Assembly: GCF_014654785.1 (NCBI RefSeq)
Contig: NZ_BNBD01000009.1
Coordinates: forward strand, 228,528 to 292,527
Source of the DNA: Streptomyces mashuensis
GTDB lineage: Bacteria; Actinomycetota; Actinomycetes; Streptomycetales; Streptomycetaceae
Length of the DNA: 64,000 nt
Direction: 5' to 3'
Shown: in pieces, positions 17,487 to 24,679 of the stretch
How the letters are laid out: every line of letters begins with the position of its first letter
Position numbering within the stretch: the stretch's first letter is position 1
Notes under the pieces: model-generated
Database searches by the model: none
Seen by the model: the letters and a program-made list of their open reading frames with translations, nothing else
What the model was told of the DNA's origin: nothing
Program-made: the position numbers and the translations under genes

Positions 17487-18134
17487 TTACCGGGTCGGCT
17501 TCTTGCCGGTGATGCCCAGGTGGACGAGCAGCGCCAGGTTCGGCTTGAGCTCGGCCTGCTTGACGCCCCAGGTCTGGAAGCCCTTCTGGTGGGAGGCGAC
17601 GGCCGCGAGCATCGCGACGATCGCACCCGAGACGGCTGCCGGGTTGATGTCCTTGTCGATCTTGCCCTTGCTCTGCAACTCCTTCACCGAATCGGTGAGG
17701 GAGTTGGTGACGGCGCTGAGGATGCGCATGCGGATCCGGTAGAACCGCTTGTCGCCCTCGGCCGCCCCCAGGTCGATCACGCGCAGGATCGCGTCGTTCT
17801 TGCGCCAGAAGCCGAGGAAGCCGTCGACGAGGTCCTCGGCGGCCTGCCAGCCGGACTTCCCGGCCCAGGACCGGCCGGCCACCAGCTCGGTGAGGCCGGC
17901 TCCTTCCTTGGCCGTCTCCTCCGCGATTTCCAGAACGGCGCCTTCCACATCCGGGAAGTACTGGTAGAAGGTCGCGGGCGAGGTGCCGGCCCGGCGGGCC
18001 ACGTCGATCACCTTGACGTCCCGGTAGGGGGACGAGCTCAGCATTTCACCGAGGCAGTCGAGCAGCTTCTGCCGCGTCGCCTGGCCGCGCCGGCCGGCCA
18101 CCCGGCCGTCGACGGTACGTACTTGTCCTGTCAT
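17487..18134 (-). CDS. TetR-family transcriptional regulator
   Basis: 215 residues. The N-terminal TetR helix-turn-helix reads ATRQKLLDCLGEML and VIDVARRAGTSPATFYQYFP (about residues 20-62); the rest is the ligand-binding all-helical domain. It is the only TetR gene near the catabolic blocks, so it is the best candidate for binding the CTGAC-N6-TCAG dyads. An imperfect copy, CTGTC-ATGCCG-TCAG (18128-18142), overlaps its own start codon and could give autoregulation. Against this, a TetR gene next to afsK is, from memory, also found in streptomycetes without this catabolic set, so it may have another job. Ligands of such regulators are often acyl-CoAs. Confidence 0.9.
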   Translation of the reverse strand: MTGQVRTVDGRVAGRRGQATRQKLLDCLGEMLSSSPYRDVKVIDVARRAGTSPATFYQYFPDVEGAVLEIAEETAKEGAGLTELVAGRSWAGKSGWQAAEDLVDGFLGFWRKNDAILRVIDLGAAEGDKRFYRIRMRILSAVTNSLTDSVKELQSKGKIDKDINPAAVSGAIVAMLAAVASHQKGFQTWGVKQAELKPNLALLVHLGITGKKPTR

Positions 18135-18142
18135 GCCGTCAG
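18128..18142. promoter_or_regulatory. Possible degenerate operator over the TetR start codon
   Basis: CTGTC-ATGCCG-TCAG matches eight of the nine fixed bases of the catabolic operator. It covers the ATG of the TetR gene, an unusual place for an operator, so it may be chance. Confidence 0.3.
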
Positions 18143-18296
18143 CTTACCGAGGGGTGATCGGAGCGCGATTCGGTCGCATGCAAATGGGGGCGGGGGTGGT
18201 GGATGGGGTATATCCGCAGGTCAGAGCGGGTGTTCGCGGTTGGGAAGAAGGAGCGGGCGGATTGGCCCGTACCGGTGAATTGTCTTATCAACGAGC

Positions 18297-18339
18297 TGTG
18301 GACCCGGTTGTCCACAGGCGGCTCCGGGCGTTGTCCACA
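18297..18339. promoter_or_regulatory. Cluster of DnaA-box-like sites
   Basis: Two exact TTGTCCACA nonamers (18308-18316 and 18331-18339), the form preferred by Streptomyces DnaA, plus an inverted 7/9 match (TGTGGACCC, 18297-18305), lie in the 304-base divergent region between TetR and VOC genes. No dnaA, dnaN or AT-rich unwinding element is near, so this is not oriC. It could titrate DnaA or make the adjacent promoters DnaA-sensitive. Confidence 0.5.
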
Positions 18340-18438
18340 GCCCGCGCGGAATTCCTTGACCGCCTATACCGTGGCAGCGAGAACACCCACCGTAGCGACC
18401 GCGGGCAGCCCCGCGCGCAGGCGCAAAGGAGCGGGACG

Positions 18439-19257
18439 ATGAGCGCAGCCACGGACGGAATCCGGGAGGGCGTGCCCGTCTGGGCGGACGTCATGCTGGC
18501 CGACGTGGAGGCGGGCAAGCGTTTCTACGGCGAGCTGCTGGGATGGTCCTCCTTCCGGGACGCCGGCGGTGAATACGGGAACTACGCGCAGGCGTTCCGC
18601 GGCGGGCGGAACGTGGCGGCACTGGCACCCAAGCCGGACGGCCGGATGCCGACGGCCTGGACGGTGTACTTCGCCTCGGCGGACGCGGCCGCCACGGCGG
18701 AGAGGATCAGAGCCGCCGGCGGGCAGATCATCATGGGCCCCATGGCCATCGGCCCGTTCGGCACCATGCTGATGGCCGCCGACCCCGGCGGTGCGGTCTT
18801 CGGGGTGTGGGAGGCGGGCAGCCACAGGGGGTTCGAGGAACAGGGCGTGCCGGGCTGCTACGGCTGGACCGAGCTGTACACGTGGGACGCGAAGGCGGTC
18901 GACCCCTTCTACGAGGCGGTGTTCGGCTATGCGACGCACGACGTGAGCGAGGAGGCGGGCGTCGAGTTCGCCATCTGGACGCCGGCGGGCAGTCCGGGGA
19001 CTCCGGAGAACGCGGTGGCCGGCCGGGCGGTCATGGACGACCGGTTCCCACGGGAGATGCCCGCGCATTTCCTCGTCTACTTCGTCGTCGAGGACTGCGA
19101 CGAGACGGTGCGCAGCGCGCTCCGGCTGCACGGGAGGGTCCTGCGGGACCCGCAGGACACCCCGTACGGGCGGTTCGCGGTGCTCGCCGACGATCAGGGA
19201 GCCGACTTCGCCGTCATCGACGTGTCCGCCGGCAGGAACGGTCCGGAGCGGGCCTGA
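18439..19257 (+). CDS. VOC (glyoxalase/dioxygenase-fold) family protein, two domains
   Basis: 272 residues containing two vicinal-oxygen-chelate domains. The first starts VPVWADVMLADVEAGKRFYGELLGW, with GGRNVAALAPKP and MLMAADPGGAVFGVWE. The second starts CYGWTELYTWDAKAVDPFYEAVFGY and ends with RFAVLADDQGADFAVID. Such double-VOC proteins abound in streptomycetes and usually have no assigned reaction; some bind antibiotics or small metabolites. ATG at 18439 follows AAAGGAGCGGGACG. It is monocistronic, with the DnaA-like boxes about 100 bases upstream and afsK 270 bases downstream. Confidence 0.87.
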   Translation: MSAATDGIREGVPVWADVMLADVEAGKRFYGELLGWSSFRDAGGEYGNYAQAFRGGRNVAALAPKPDGRMPTAWTVYFASADAAATAERIRAAGGQIIMGPMAIGPFGTMLMAADPGGAVFGVWEAGSHRGFEEQGVPGCYGWTELYTWDAKAVDPFYEAVFGYATHDVSEEAGVEFAIWTPAGSPGTPENAVAGRAVMDDRFPREMPAHFLVYFVVEDCDETVRSALRLHGRVLRDPQDTPYGRFAVLADDQGADFAVIDVSAGRNGPERA

Positions 19258-19526
19258 CAGGACCTGGCAGGAGGGACGGGGAGCGGAGCCCGCATGGGGG
19301 GGGAGGGGTGGCGTGCGTATACGGGCGTGGGGCGGGAGGCGCAAGCCGGAATCGTCACTATCTGGTCGTATGTGACCTCATATGGCGGAGACACGGCGAA
19401 GCGTGACCCGGGTTCGCAACCGGGGCCCGCGCCAGGAAGAATCGGGGTGCGTACCCCGGGATAATTCCGCGGTGGACGCTGCACGGGGCTGAAACCCTTC
19501 AAGCCCCACGGGGAGGTGGCAGGCCA

Positions 19527-22064
19527 GTGGTGGAGCAGCTTACGCAGCACGACCCGAGACGGATCGGCCCGTTCGAGGTGCTCGGCCGGCTCGGTGCGGG
19601 CGGCATGGGGCTGGTCTATCTCGCCCGCTCGGCATCCGGCCGACGCGTGGCGATCAAGACGGTGCGCACGGAGCTCGCCGAGGACCAGCTCTTCCGCGTC
19701 CGCTTCACCCGCGAGGTGGAGGCGGCGCGGGCGGTCAGCGGCTTCTACACGGCGGCCGTCGTCGACGCCGACCCGCGTGCCGCGGTGCCGTGGCTCGCCA
19801 CCGCCTACGTCCCGGCGCCCTCGCTCGAGGAGATCGTCACCGAATGCGGCCCCCTGCCGGCCCAGGCGGTGCGCTGGCTGGCCGCCGGTGTCGCCGAGGC
19901 GCTGCAGTCCATCCACGGCGCCGGCCTCGTCCACCGCGACCTGAAGCCCTCGAACGTGCTGGTCGTGGAGGACGGCCCCCGGGTCATCGACTTCGGCATC
20001 GCCTCGGGCGTCTCCAACACCCGGCTCACCATGACCAACGTGGCCGTCGGCACGCCCGCCTACATGTCGCCCGAGCAGGCCAGGGACTCCCGCAGCGTCA
20101 CCGGTGCCAGTGACATCTTCTCGCTCGGCTCCACACTGGTCTTCGCCGCGACCGGGCACGCGCCCTTCCACGGTGCCAACCCTGTCGAGACCGTCTTCAT
20201 GCTGCTGCGCGAGGGCCCGGACCTCAGCGGGCTGCCGGACGAGCTGCGGCCCCTGATCGAGTCGTGCATGCAGATGGCGGCGGAGAACCGGCCTTCCCCC
20301 GCCGATCTCCAGTCGCAGCTCGCCCCGCACCTGTTCGCCTCGGGCGGCGACGACGACAGCGGCACCGCCTCGGCCTGGCTGCCCGACAACGCCGTCTCCC
20401 TCATCGAGCAGCGCCGCGCCGGCCACCGGCCTGCCTCGCAGCCCGCGAGGGGCCGCAGCGGCGGCCGCGGCAGTGCCGTCGCCCCGCCGCCGCCCTCACG
20501 TCCGCCGGCGGCCGAGCCGTCGGTCGGCTACGAGCCGGCCGCGCCGCACGCCGGCCCCGCGTGGGGCAGCCGGGGCGGTACGGGGGCGCCGGACCCGCGC
20601 GGCGGCCTGAGCGCCCCGCCCGGCGTGCCTGCCGCAGCCGTACCGGCCGGCGCCCAGGGCCGGCACGCCGGTCCTGCCGCGGCTCCCGCCGTTGCGCCGC
20701 CGATGGGCGCCCCCGACGGCACCGTACGGCTCGGCGGCGCGCAGGTGCCGATCGGGCCGGGGCCGCGGGTCGCCGCGGCCCAGCCCGCCCAGGTGCCCGC
20801 CGCGCCCGTGACCGGCTGGGTGCGCCCTCCGGCGGGGGTGCCGGCCGTATCCGTGCCGGGCCAGACCTCGGCGCCGGCCGTCGCGCCCACGCCTGGGCCC
20901 GCGCCGGACGGGCAGACGGGCGCGCAGGGCGAGCCGGGCCGCTGGCGGCCGTGGCGGTTCCGCATGACGAACGACGTGTGGGGCACTCCGGTGGTCGCCG
21001 ACGACCTGCTCTACGTGACGTCCTTCGAGGTGCACGCGCTGGACGTGGCCAGTGGGCGGCGGCAGTTCAAGACGCGGGACGTCGCCTGGGCGATGGCGGT
21101 CGCGGACAGCCGCATACACGCCTCCGACGGGCCCACGCTGTACGCGCTCGACGCCGCCGACGGCTCGGAGCGCTGGCGGCTGTCGACGGACGGCTGGGTG
21201 TACTCGCTCAAGGCCGACCGGGGCACGGTCGTCACCGGTACGCGGGGCGGTGGCGCCCAGGCCTGGGAGGCCGCCAACGGCGAGCTGCTGTGGGAGACGA
21301 GCGGCCTGCAGACCGACTTCGAGACGCCGGACTGCGGCCCTGTGATCCACGAGGGCACGGTGTTCGTGTGGTCCGACGGCCGGCTGCGCGCCCTGGAGGC
21401 GCGCACGGGCGCGGAGCGCTGGTCGTACCCCGTCGGGGACGCGGCGGCGTGCGGTGGCGTGCCCGTGCGGCTCGTGGTGGCGCCCGACGGGGTGGTGTAC
21501 GTGTCGGCCGGTACGCGCGTGCTGGCAATCGACGCGGCCCGCGGTGACGTGCACTGGCGGTTCGAGGCCCCGGCGGTGTTCCTCTGTGCGCCCGCCTTCG
21601 CACCCGGCCCGGCCGTGACGGGCGGCGGCGTGTACGTCGCCGACTACCTGGGCACGGTGTACGCGCTCGACGCCGCCACCGGCCGTGACCGCTGGCGCAT
21701 CGCCACGGAAGCGCGCCAGAGCAGCGAACCGGTGCTGGTCGCGGACGGGTCGGTGCACCTGGGCAGCGGCAGTGCGCTGTACACGCTGGACGCCGTGACG
21801 GGCACGCCCAGGTGGCGGTTCGCCGCCGGTGGCGACATCGTCGGCTCGCCGGTGGTCGCCGACGGCCGCGTCCACTTCGGTTCGGCCGACCACTGTCTCT
21901 ACACGGTGGACGCCGTCGGCGGGCAGCTGCGCTGGAAGCTGGCCACGGGCGGCGAGATCACCGGTTCGCCGGTGGCGGCGGGCGGCGTCGTCTACGCCTG
22001 CAGCAAGGACCGGTGCGTGTACGCCCTCGACGCGGCCAAGGGCACCGGCCAGGCCCGCCGCTGA
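19527..22064 (+). CDS. afsK: AfsK-type serine/threonine protein kinase with PQQ-repeat propeller
   Basis: 845 residues from a GTG preceded by GGGGAGG. The kinase domain (about 12-275) has GRLGAGGMGLVY, VAIK, HRDLKPSN (catalytic Asp near 137), DFG and GTPAYMSPEQ, so all catalytic residues are present. A Pro/Ala-rich linker (about 300-470) leads to a beta-propeller of repeated PQQ-like blades such as LYALDAADGSERW, VYALDAATGRDRW and LYTLDAVTGTPRW. AfsK of S. coelicolor has this architecture without a membrane helix. It phosphorylates AfsR, controlling antibiotic production, and also DivIVA at hyphal tips. The afsS/afsR genes lie 5 kb downstream, separated here by four catabolic genes. The ortholog assignment rests on architecture and locus. 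Confidence 0.88.
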   Translation: MVEQLTQHDPRRIGPFEVLGRLGAGGMGLVYLARSASGRRVAIKTVRTELAEDQLFRVRFTREVEAARAVSGFYTAAVVDADPRAAVPWLATAYVPAPSLEEIVTECGPLPAQAVRWLAAGVAEALQSIHGAGLVHRDLKPSNVLVVEDGPRVIDFGIASGVSNTRLTMTNVAVGTPAYMSPEQARDSRSVTGASDIFSLGSTLVFAATGHAPFHGANPVETVFMLLREGPDLSGLPDELRPLIESCMQMAAENRPSPADLQSQLAPHLFASGGDDDSGTASAWLPDNAVSLIEQRRAGHRPASQPARGRSGGRGSAVAPPPPSRPPAAEPSVGYEPAAPHAGPAWGSRGGTGAPDPRGGLSAPPGVPAAAVPAGAQGRHAGPAAAPAVAPPMGAPDGTVRLGGAQVPIGPGPRVAAAQPAQVPAAPVTGWVRPPAGVPAVSVPGQTSAPAVAPTPGPAPDGQTGAQGEPGRWRPWRFRMTNDVWGTPVVADDLLYVTSFEVHALDVASGRRQFKTRDVAWAMAVADSRIHASDGPTLYALDAADGSERWRLSTDGWVYSLKADRGTVVTGTRGGGAQAWEAANGELLWETSGLQTDFETPDCGPVIHEGTVFVWSDGRLRALEARTGAERWSYPVGDAAACGGVPVRLVVAPDGVVYVSAGTRVLAIDAARGDVHWRFEAPAVFLCAPAFAPGPAVTGGGVYVADYLGTVYALDAATGRDRWRIATEARQSSEPVLVADGSVHLGSGSALYTLDAVTGTPRWRFAAGGDIVGSPVVADGRVHFGSADHCLYTVDAVGGQLRWKLATGGEITGSPVAAGGVVYACSKDRCVYALDAAKGTGQARR

Positions 22065-22110
22065 TACCTGGCTCCCGGCCGCGGACCGCCGGCCGCCGAC
22101 CGTGGACCGG

Positions 22111-22890
22111 TCAGCGCAAGCGGTGATCGCGGTCGCGGGCCGCGAAGCGGGCCGCCTGCGCGGCGGGCGGCAGGCTGCCCAGGGAGACGAGGTGCGGGGC
22201 CAGCGCGAAGGCGTGGGCCCGCGCGGCCTCCTTGGCCGCCCACAGGGCGCGCACGGTCCCCTGCACCGGCCCGGTCGGGTAGCGGGCGATGACGGCAGCT
22301 GCGCGCACCGCCGCCTCGACGGCGCCGCCGGGCGGAGTGAGCTCGGAGACGAGGCCGATCGCATGGGCGCGCCGGGCCGACAGGCGTTCGGCAGTACCCA
22401 TCAGCGCCGTACGCGCGGCTTCGCCGAAGGGCATCCGCTCGGCCATGAGCACGGCCTCGTAGGCGCTGACCATCCCGTAGGAGGTGTGCGGGTCGAAGAA
22501 CGTGGCGTCCTCGGCGGCCACCAGGAACTCCGCCTCGCCCAGCAGGTAGAACGCCCCTCCGCAGGCCATGCCCTCGACCGCCGCCACGACCGGTTTCCAC
22601 AGCCCGGCCGCTTTCGGCCCGGCGGACAGCAACGGGTCGTTCAGCGCGTAGGGCGAGGCGGGCTGCGGGACGTCGGCCGAGCGGTCGATGCCCGTGCAGA
22701 ACGCCCGGCCGCCCGCACCGCTGAGCACCACCGCTCGTACGGCGCCGTCCTCGTCCAGCTTGCGCCAGGTGCGCCGCAACGCGTCCACGGTCGGCAGGTC
22801 GAGGGCGTTGTGGCGGTGGGGGCGGTCGAGAACGACCAGCGCAACGCCCGTGTCCGCATGCTCGGTTCGTACGGTGGCCGCCGGGCTCAC
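22111..22890 (-). CDS. Enoyl-CoA hydratase/isomerase family protein
   Basis: 259 residues of crotonase fold from a GTG that overlaps the stop of the DUF35 gene (GTGA, 22887-22890), showing translational coupling. VVLSGAGGRAFCTGID and EGMACGGAFYLLGEAEFLVAAEDATF form the oxyanion hole. The usual PE...GxxPxxGG loop is replaced by DPHTSYGMVSAYEAV, so the catalytic acids of a classical hydratase are not all present. It may be an isomerase, ring hydrolase or another crotonase activity. Last gene of the leftward thiolase-like/DUF35/crotonase operon, convergent with afsK. Confidence 0.87.
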   Translation of the reverse strand: MSPAATVRTEHADTGVALVVLDRPHRHNALDLPTVDALRRTWRKLDEDGAVRAVVLSGAGGRAFCTGIDRSADVPQPASPYALNDPLLSAGPKAAGLWKPVVAAVEGMACGGAFYLLGEAEFLVAAEDATFFDPHTSYGMVSAYEAVLMAERMPFGEAARTALMGTAERLSARRAHAIGLVSELTPPGGAVEAAVRAAAVIARYPTGPVQGTVRALWAAKEAARAHAFALAPHLVSLGSLPPAAQAARFAARDRDHRLR

Positions 22891-23357
22891 GGCTTCGCCT
22901 CCGCCAGTTGCCAGCGCGGGACGACGACGCCGGGGGCGAGTGCGGCGAAGACGACGGTGACGGGTGCGCCGATGTACAGGCAGGACGGGTCCACCGAGTC
23001 GAGCGGGGCGTCGGGTGCGGCGACGACGTTGCCCGGGAGGCGGATGCCGGTGGCGCCGGTGGGTTCCACCAGGACGACGTTGTAGGGGGACAGGTCGGTG
23101 TAGGCGGGCAGCAGGGGCGGGTGGGGGACGACGTACGACCAGATGTGCCCGCTGCCGGGGAGCTGCTGCCAGGTGGCGTCGAACGACTGGCAGTGCGGGC
23201 AGCACGGCCGGGGCGGGAAGCGGGGGGTCCGGCAGTCGGCGCACGCCTGGACGCGGAGTTCGCCGCGGGCGGCGAACTCCCAGAACGGGGCGCCGTCCGT
23301 GTCGGGGACGGGCAGGAGGAGGCCGGTGTCGGTGGTGGTCCGTGCCGCGGTGGTCAT
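22887..23357 (-). CDS. DUF35 protein (Zn-ribbon plus OB-fold)
   Basis: 156 residues. The zinc ribbon has CADC and CPHC (about residues 40-58), followed by an OB-fold (SGHIWSYVVPHPPLLPAY...NVVLVEPTG). It is preceded by the thiolase-like gene with only a two-base gap (TGAGCATG) and has AGGAG six bases before its ATG, while its own stop overlaps the next gene. The tight gene order makes this the partner subunit of the thiolase-like protein, as ChsH2 is for Ltp2 in steroid side-chain cleavage. It would bind acyl-CoA and stabilise the lyase. Confidence 0.9.
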   Translation of the reverse strand: MTTAARTTTDTGLLLPVPDTDGAPFWEFAARGELRVQACADCRTPRFPPRPCCPHCQSFDATWQQLPGSGHIWSYVVPHPPLLPAYTDLSPYNVVLVEPTGATGIRLPGNVVAAPDAPLDSVDPSCLYIGAPVTVVFAALAPGVVVPRWQLAEAKP

Positions 23358-23359
23358 GC

Positions 23360-24511
23360 TCAACTCCTCAGCAGCAGCGCGGAGGTGGGAACGCCCTCAC
23401 CGCCGGTGACCAGGCAGGTCGCCGCGCCGGGCACTTGCGCGGTGGAGGTGCCCCGCAGCTGCCGGACGCCCTCGGTGATGAGGTTGAAGCCGTGCACGTA
23501 CGCCTCGCTGAGGCCGCCGCCGCTGGTGTTGAGCGGGAGCCGGCCGCCGGGTTCGAGGGCGCCGTCCTCGCAGAAGGCCGCGCCCTCGCCGCGGCCGCAG
23601 AAGCCGTAGCCCTCCAGGGAGAGGGGGACGAGTGCGGTGAAGGCGTCATAGATCTGAGCCACGTCGACGTCGGCGGGGCCGAAGTCGGCGGCCTTCCACA
23701 GCTGTCGGGCGGCGGTCCAGGACGGGCCGCGCAGCGGGTCGTCGCACCAGTAGTTGACCATGCCGTGGTGCTGCGCGGGCAGGGCCTGGGCCGCGGCGTG
23801 GACGTAGACGGGCCGGCGGCGGCAGTCGGGGGCCCGGTCGGCCGCCACGAGGACACAGGCCAGGGCGCCGTCGGTCTCCAGGCAGTTGTCGAAGAGACAG
23901 AGCGGCTCGCTGATCCACCGAGAAGTCATATAAGCCTCCCGGGTCAGTGGACAACCGTGCATGACCGCGGCCGGATTCTGGTTCGCTCGGTTGCGACAGG
24001 CCAGGGCGACGAGGAAGAGGTGATCCCGGGTGGCTCCGAAGGTGTGCATATAGCGGCGCGCGAGCATCGCGATCTCGTCGGCCGGGCGCAGCAGTCCGTA
24101 GGGGCGGGTCCACTGCGCGGGAGTGGGCAGCTGATGGACGGTGTCGCGCCACGGGCGCGGGCCCGAGCCGCGCTTGCGCGAGCGCCAGGCCACGCCCACG
24201 GTCGCCTGGCCGGTGGTGATCGCGGCGGCGAGGTGGGCGACGGTCGCGCAGGAACCGCCCCCGCCGTAGCCGACGCGCGAGAAGAAGGTGGCATCACCTG
24301 CGCCGATGGCCTTGGCGAGCTCGACCTCGTCCGTCTCCTCCATCGTGTACGAGGCGAAGCCGTCGACCTCGGAGGGGGGGATGCCGGCGTCGTCGAGCGC
24401 GGCGAGGACGGCGCGGCAGGCGAGTGTTTTCTCCGGTTCGGGAAGTCTGCGGGCGAAGGGGGTCTGACCAATGCCGACGATCGCGGTGGTGTCCTTGAGC
24501 GTTGCCGTCAT
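23360..24511 (-). CDS. Thiolase-like protein (Ltp/SCP-x type)
   Basis: 383 residues of thiolase fold. TAIVGIGQTPFARRLPE is at the N-terminus; DVAQIYDAFTALV and NTSGGGLSEAYVHGFN are near the C-terminus. The region of the thiolase nucleophile reads SRVGYGGGGSCATVAHLA; its Cys follows a Gly stretch and does not align with the active Cys in N-x-x-C-x-S, and the GHP histidine motif is also changed. With a coupled DUF35 gene this suggests retro-aldol cleavage instead of thiolysis. The ATG at 24511 has GGAGG five bases upstream, preferred over a GTG two codons earlier. It leads the operon under operator copy E. Confidence 0.88.
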   Translation of the reverse strand: MTATLKDTTAIVGIGQTPFARRLPEPEKTLACRAVLAALDDAGIPPSEVDGFASYTMEETDEVELAKAIGAGDATFFSRVGYGGGGSCATVAHLAAAITTGQATVGVAWRSRKRGSGPRPWRDTVHQLPTPAQWTRPYGLLRPADEIAMLARRYMHTFGATRDHLFLVALACRNRANQNPAAVMHGCPLTREAYMTSRWISEPLCLFDNCLETDGALACVLVAADRAPDCRRRPVYVHAAAQALPAQHHGMVNYWCDDPLRGPSWTAARQLWKAADFGPADVDVAQIYDAFTALVPLSLEGYGFCGRGEGAAFCEDGALEPGGRLPLNTSGGGLSEAYVHGFNLITEGVRQLRGTSTAQVPGAATCLVTGGEGVPTSALLLRS

Positions 24512-24590
24512 CGCCACCTCCGGACTGTGGCTCGCCGGGTTGCCGGCGGTGCTGATGCGGGTGCTGACAGCGCCGAAGGCTACAGCTAAT

Positions 24591-24605
24591 CTGACGGTCA
24601 GTCAG
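24591..24605. promoter_or_regulatory. CTGAC-N6-TCAG operator, copy E
   Basis: CTGAC-GGTCAG-TCAG, exact copy, between the leftward thiolase-like operon (start 24511) and the rightward acyl-CoA ligase gene (start 24680). Flanking TAAT on the left. It probably represses both. Confidence 0.8.
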
Positions 24606-24679
24606 CTAGTGGTGGTGGCGCCGGTGCCGACGCCGATGCCGGAACCCGCGCACCGCCCCGCTGTGCGGGAGGGTGCGGG

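Noticed and set aside
18297..18339. Chromosomal or plasmid origin of replication
   Set aside because: Only two exact boxes, no dnaA/dnaN/parAB or AT-rich unwinding region.
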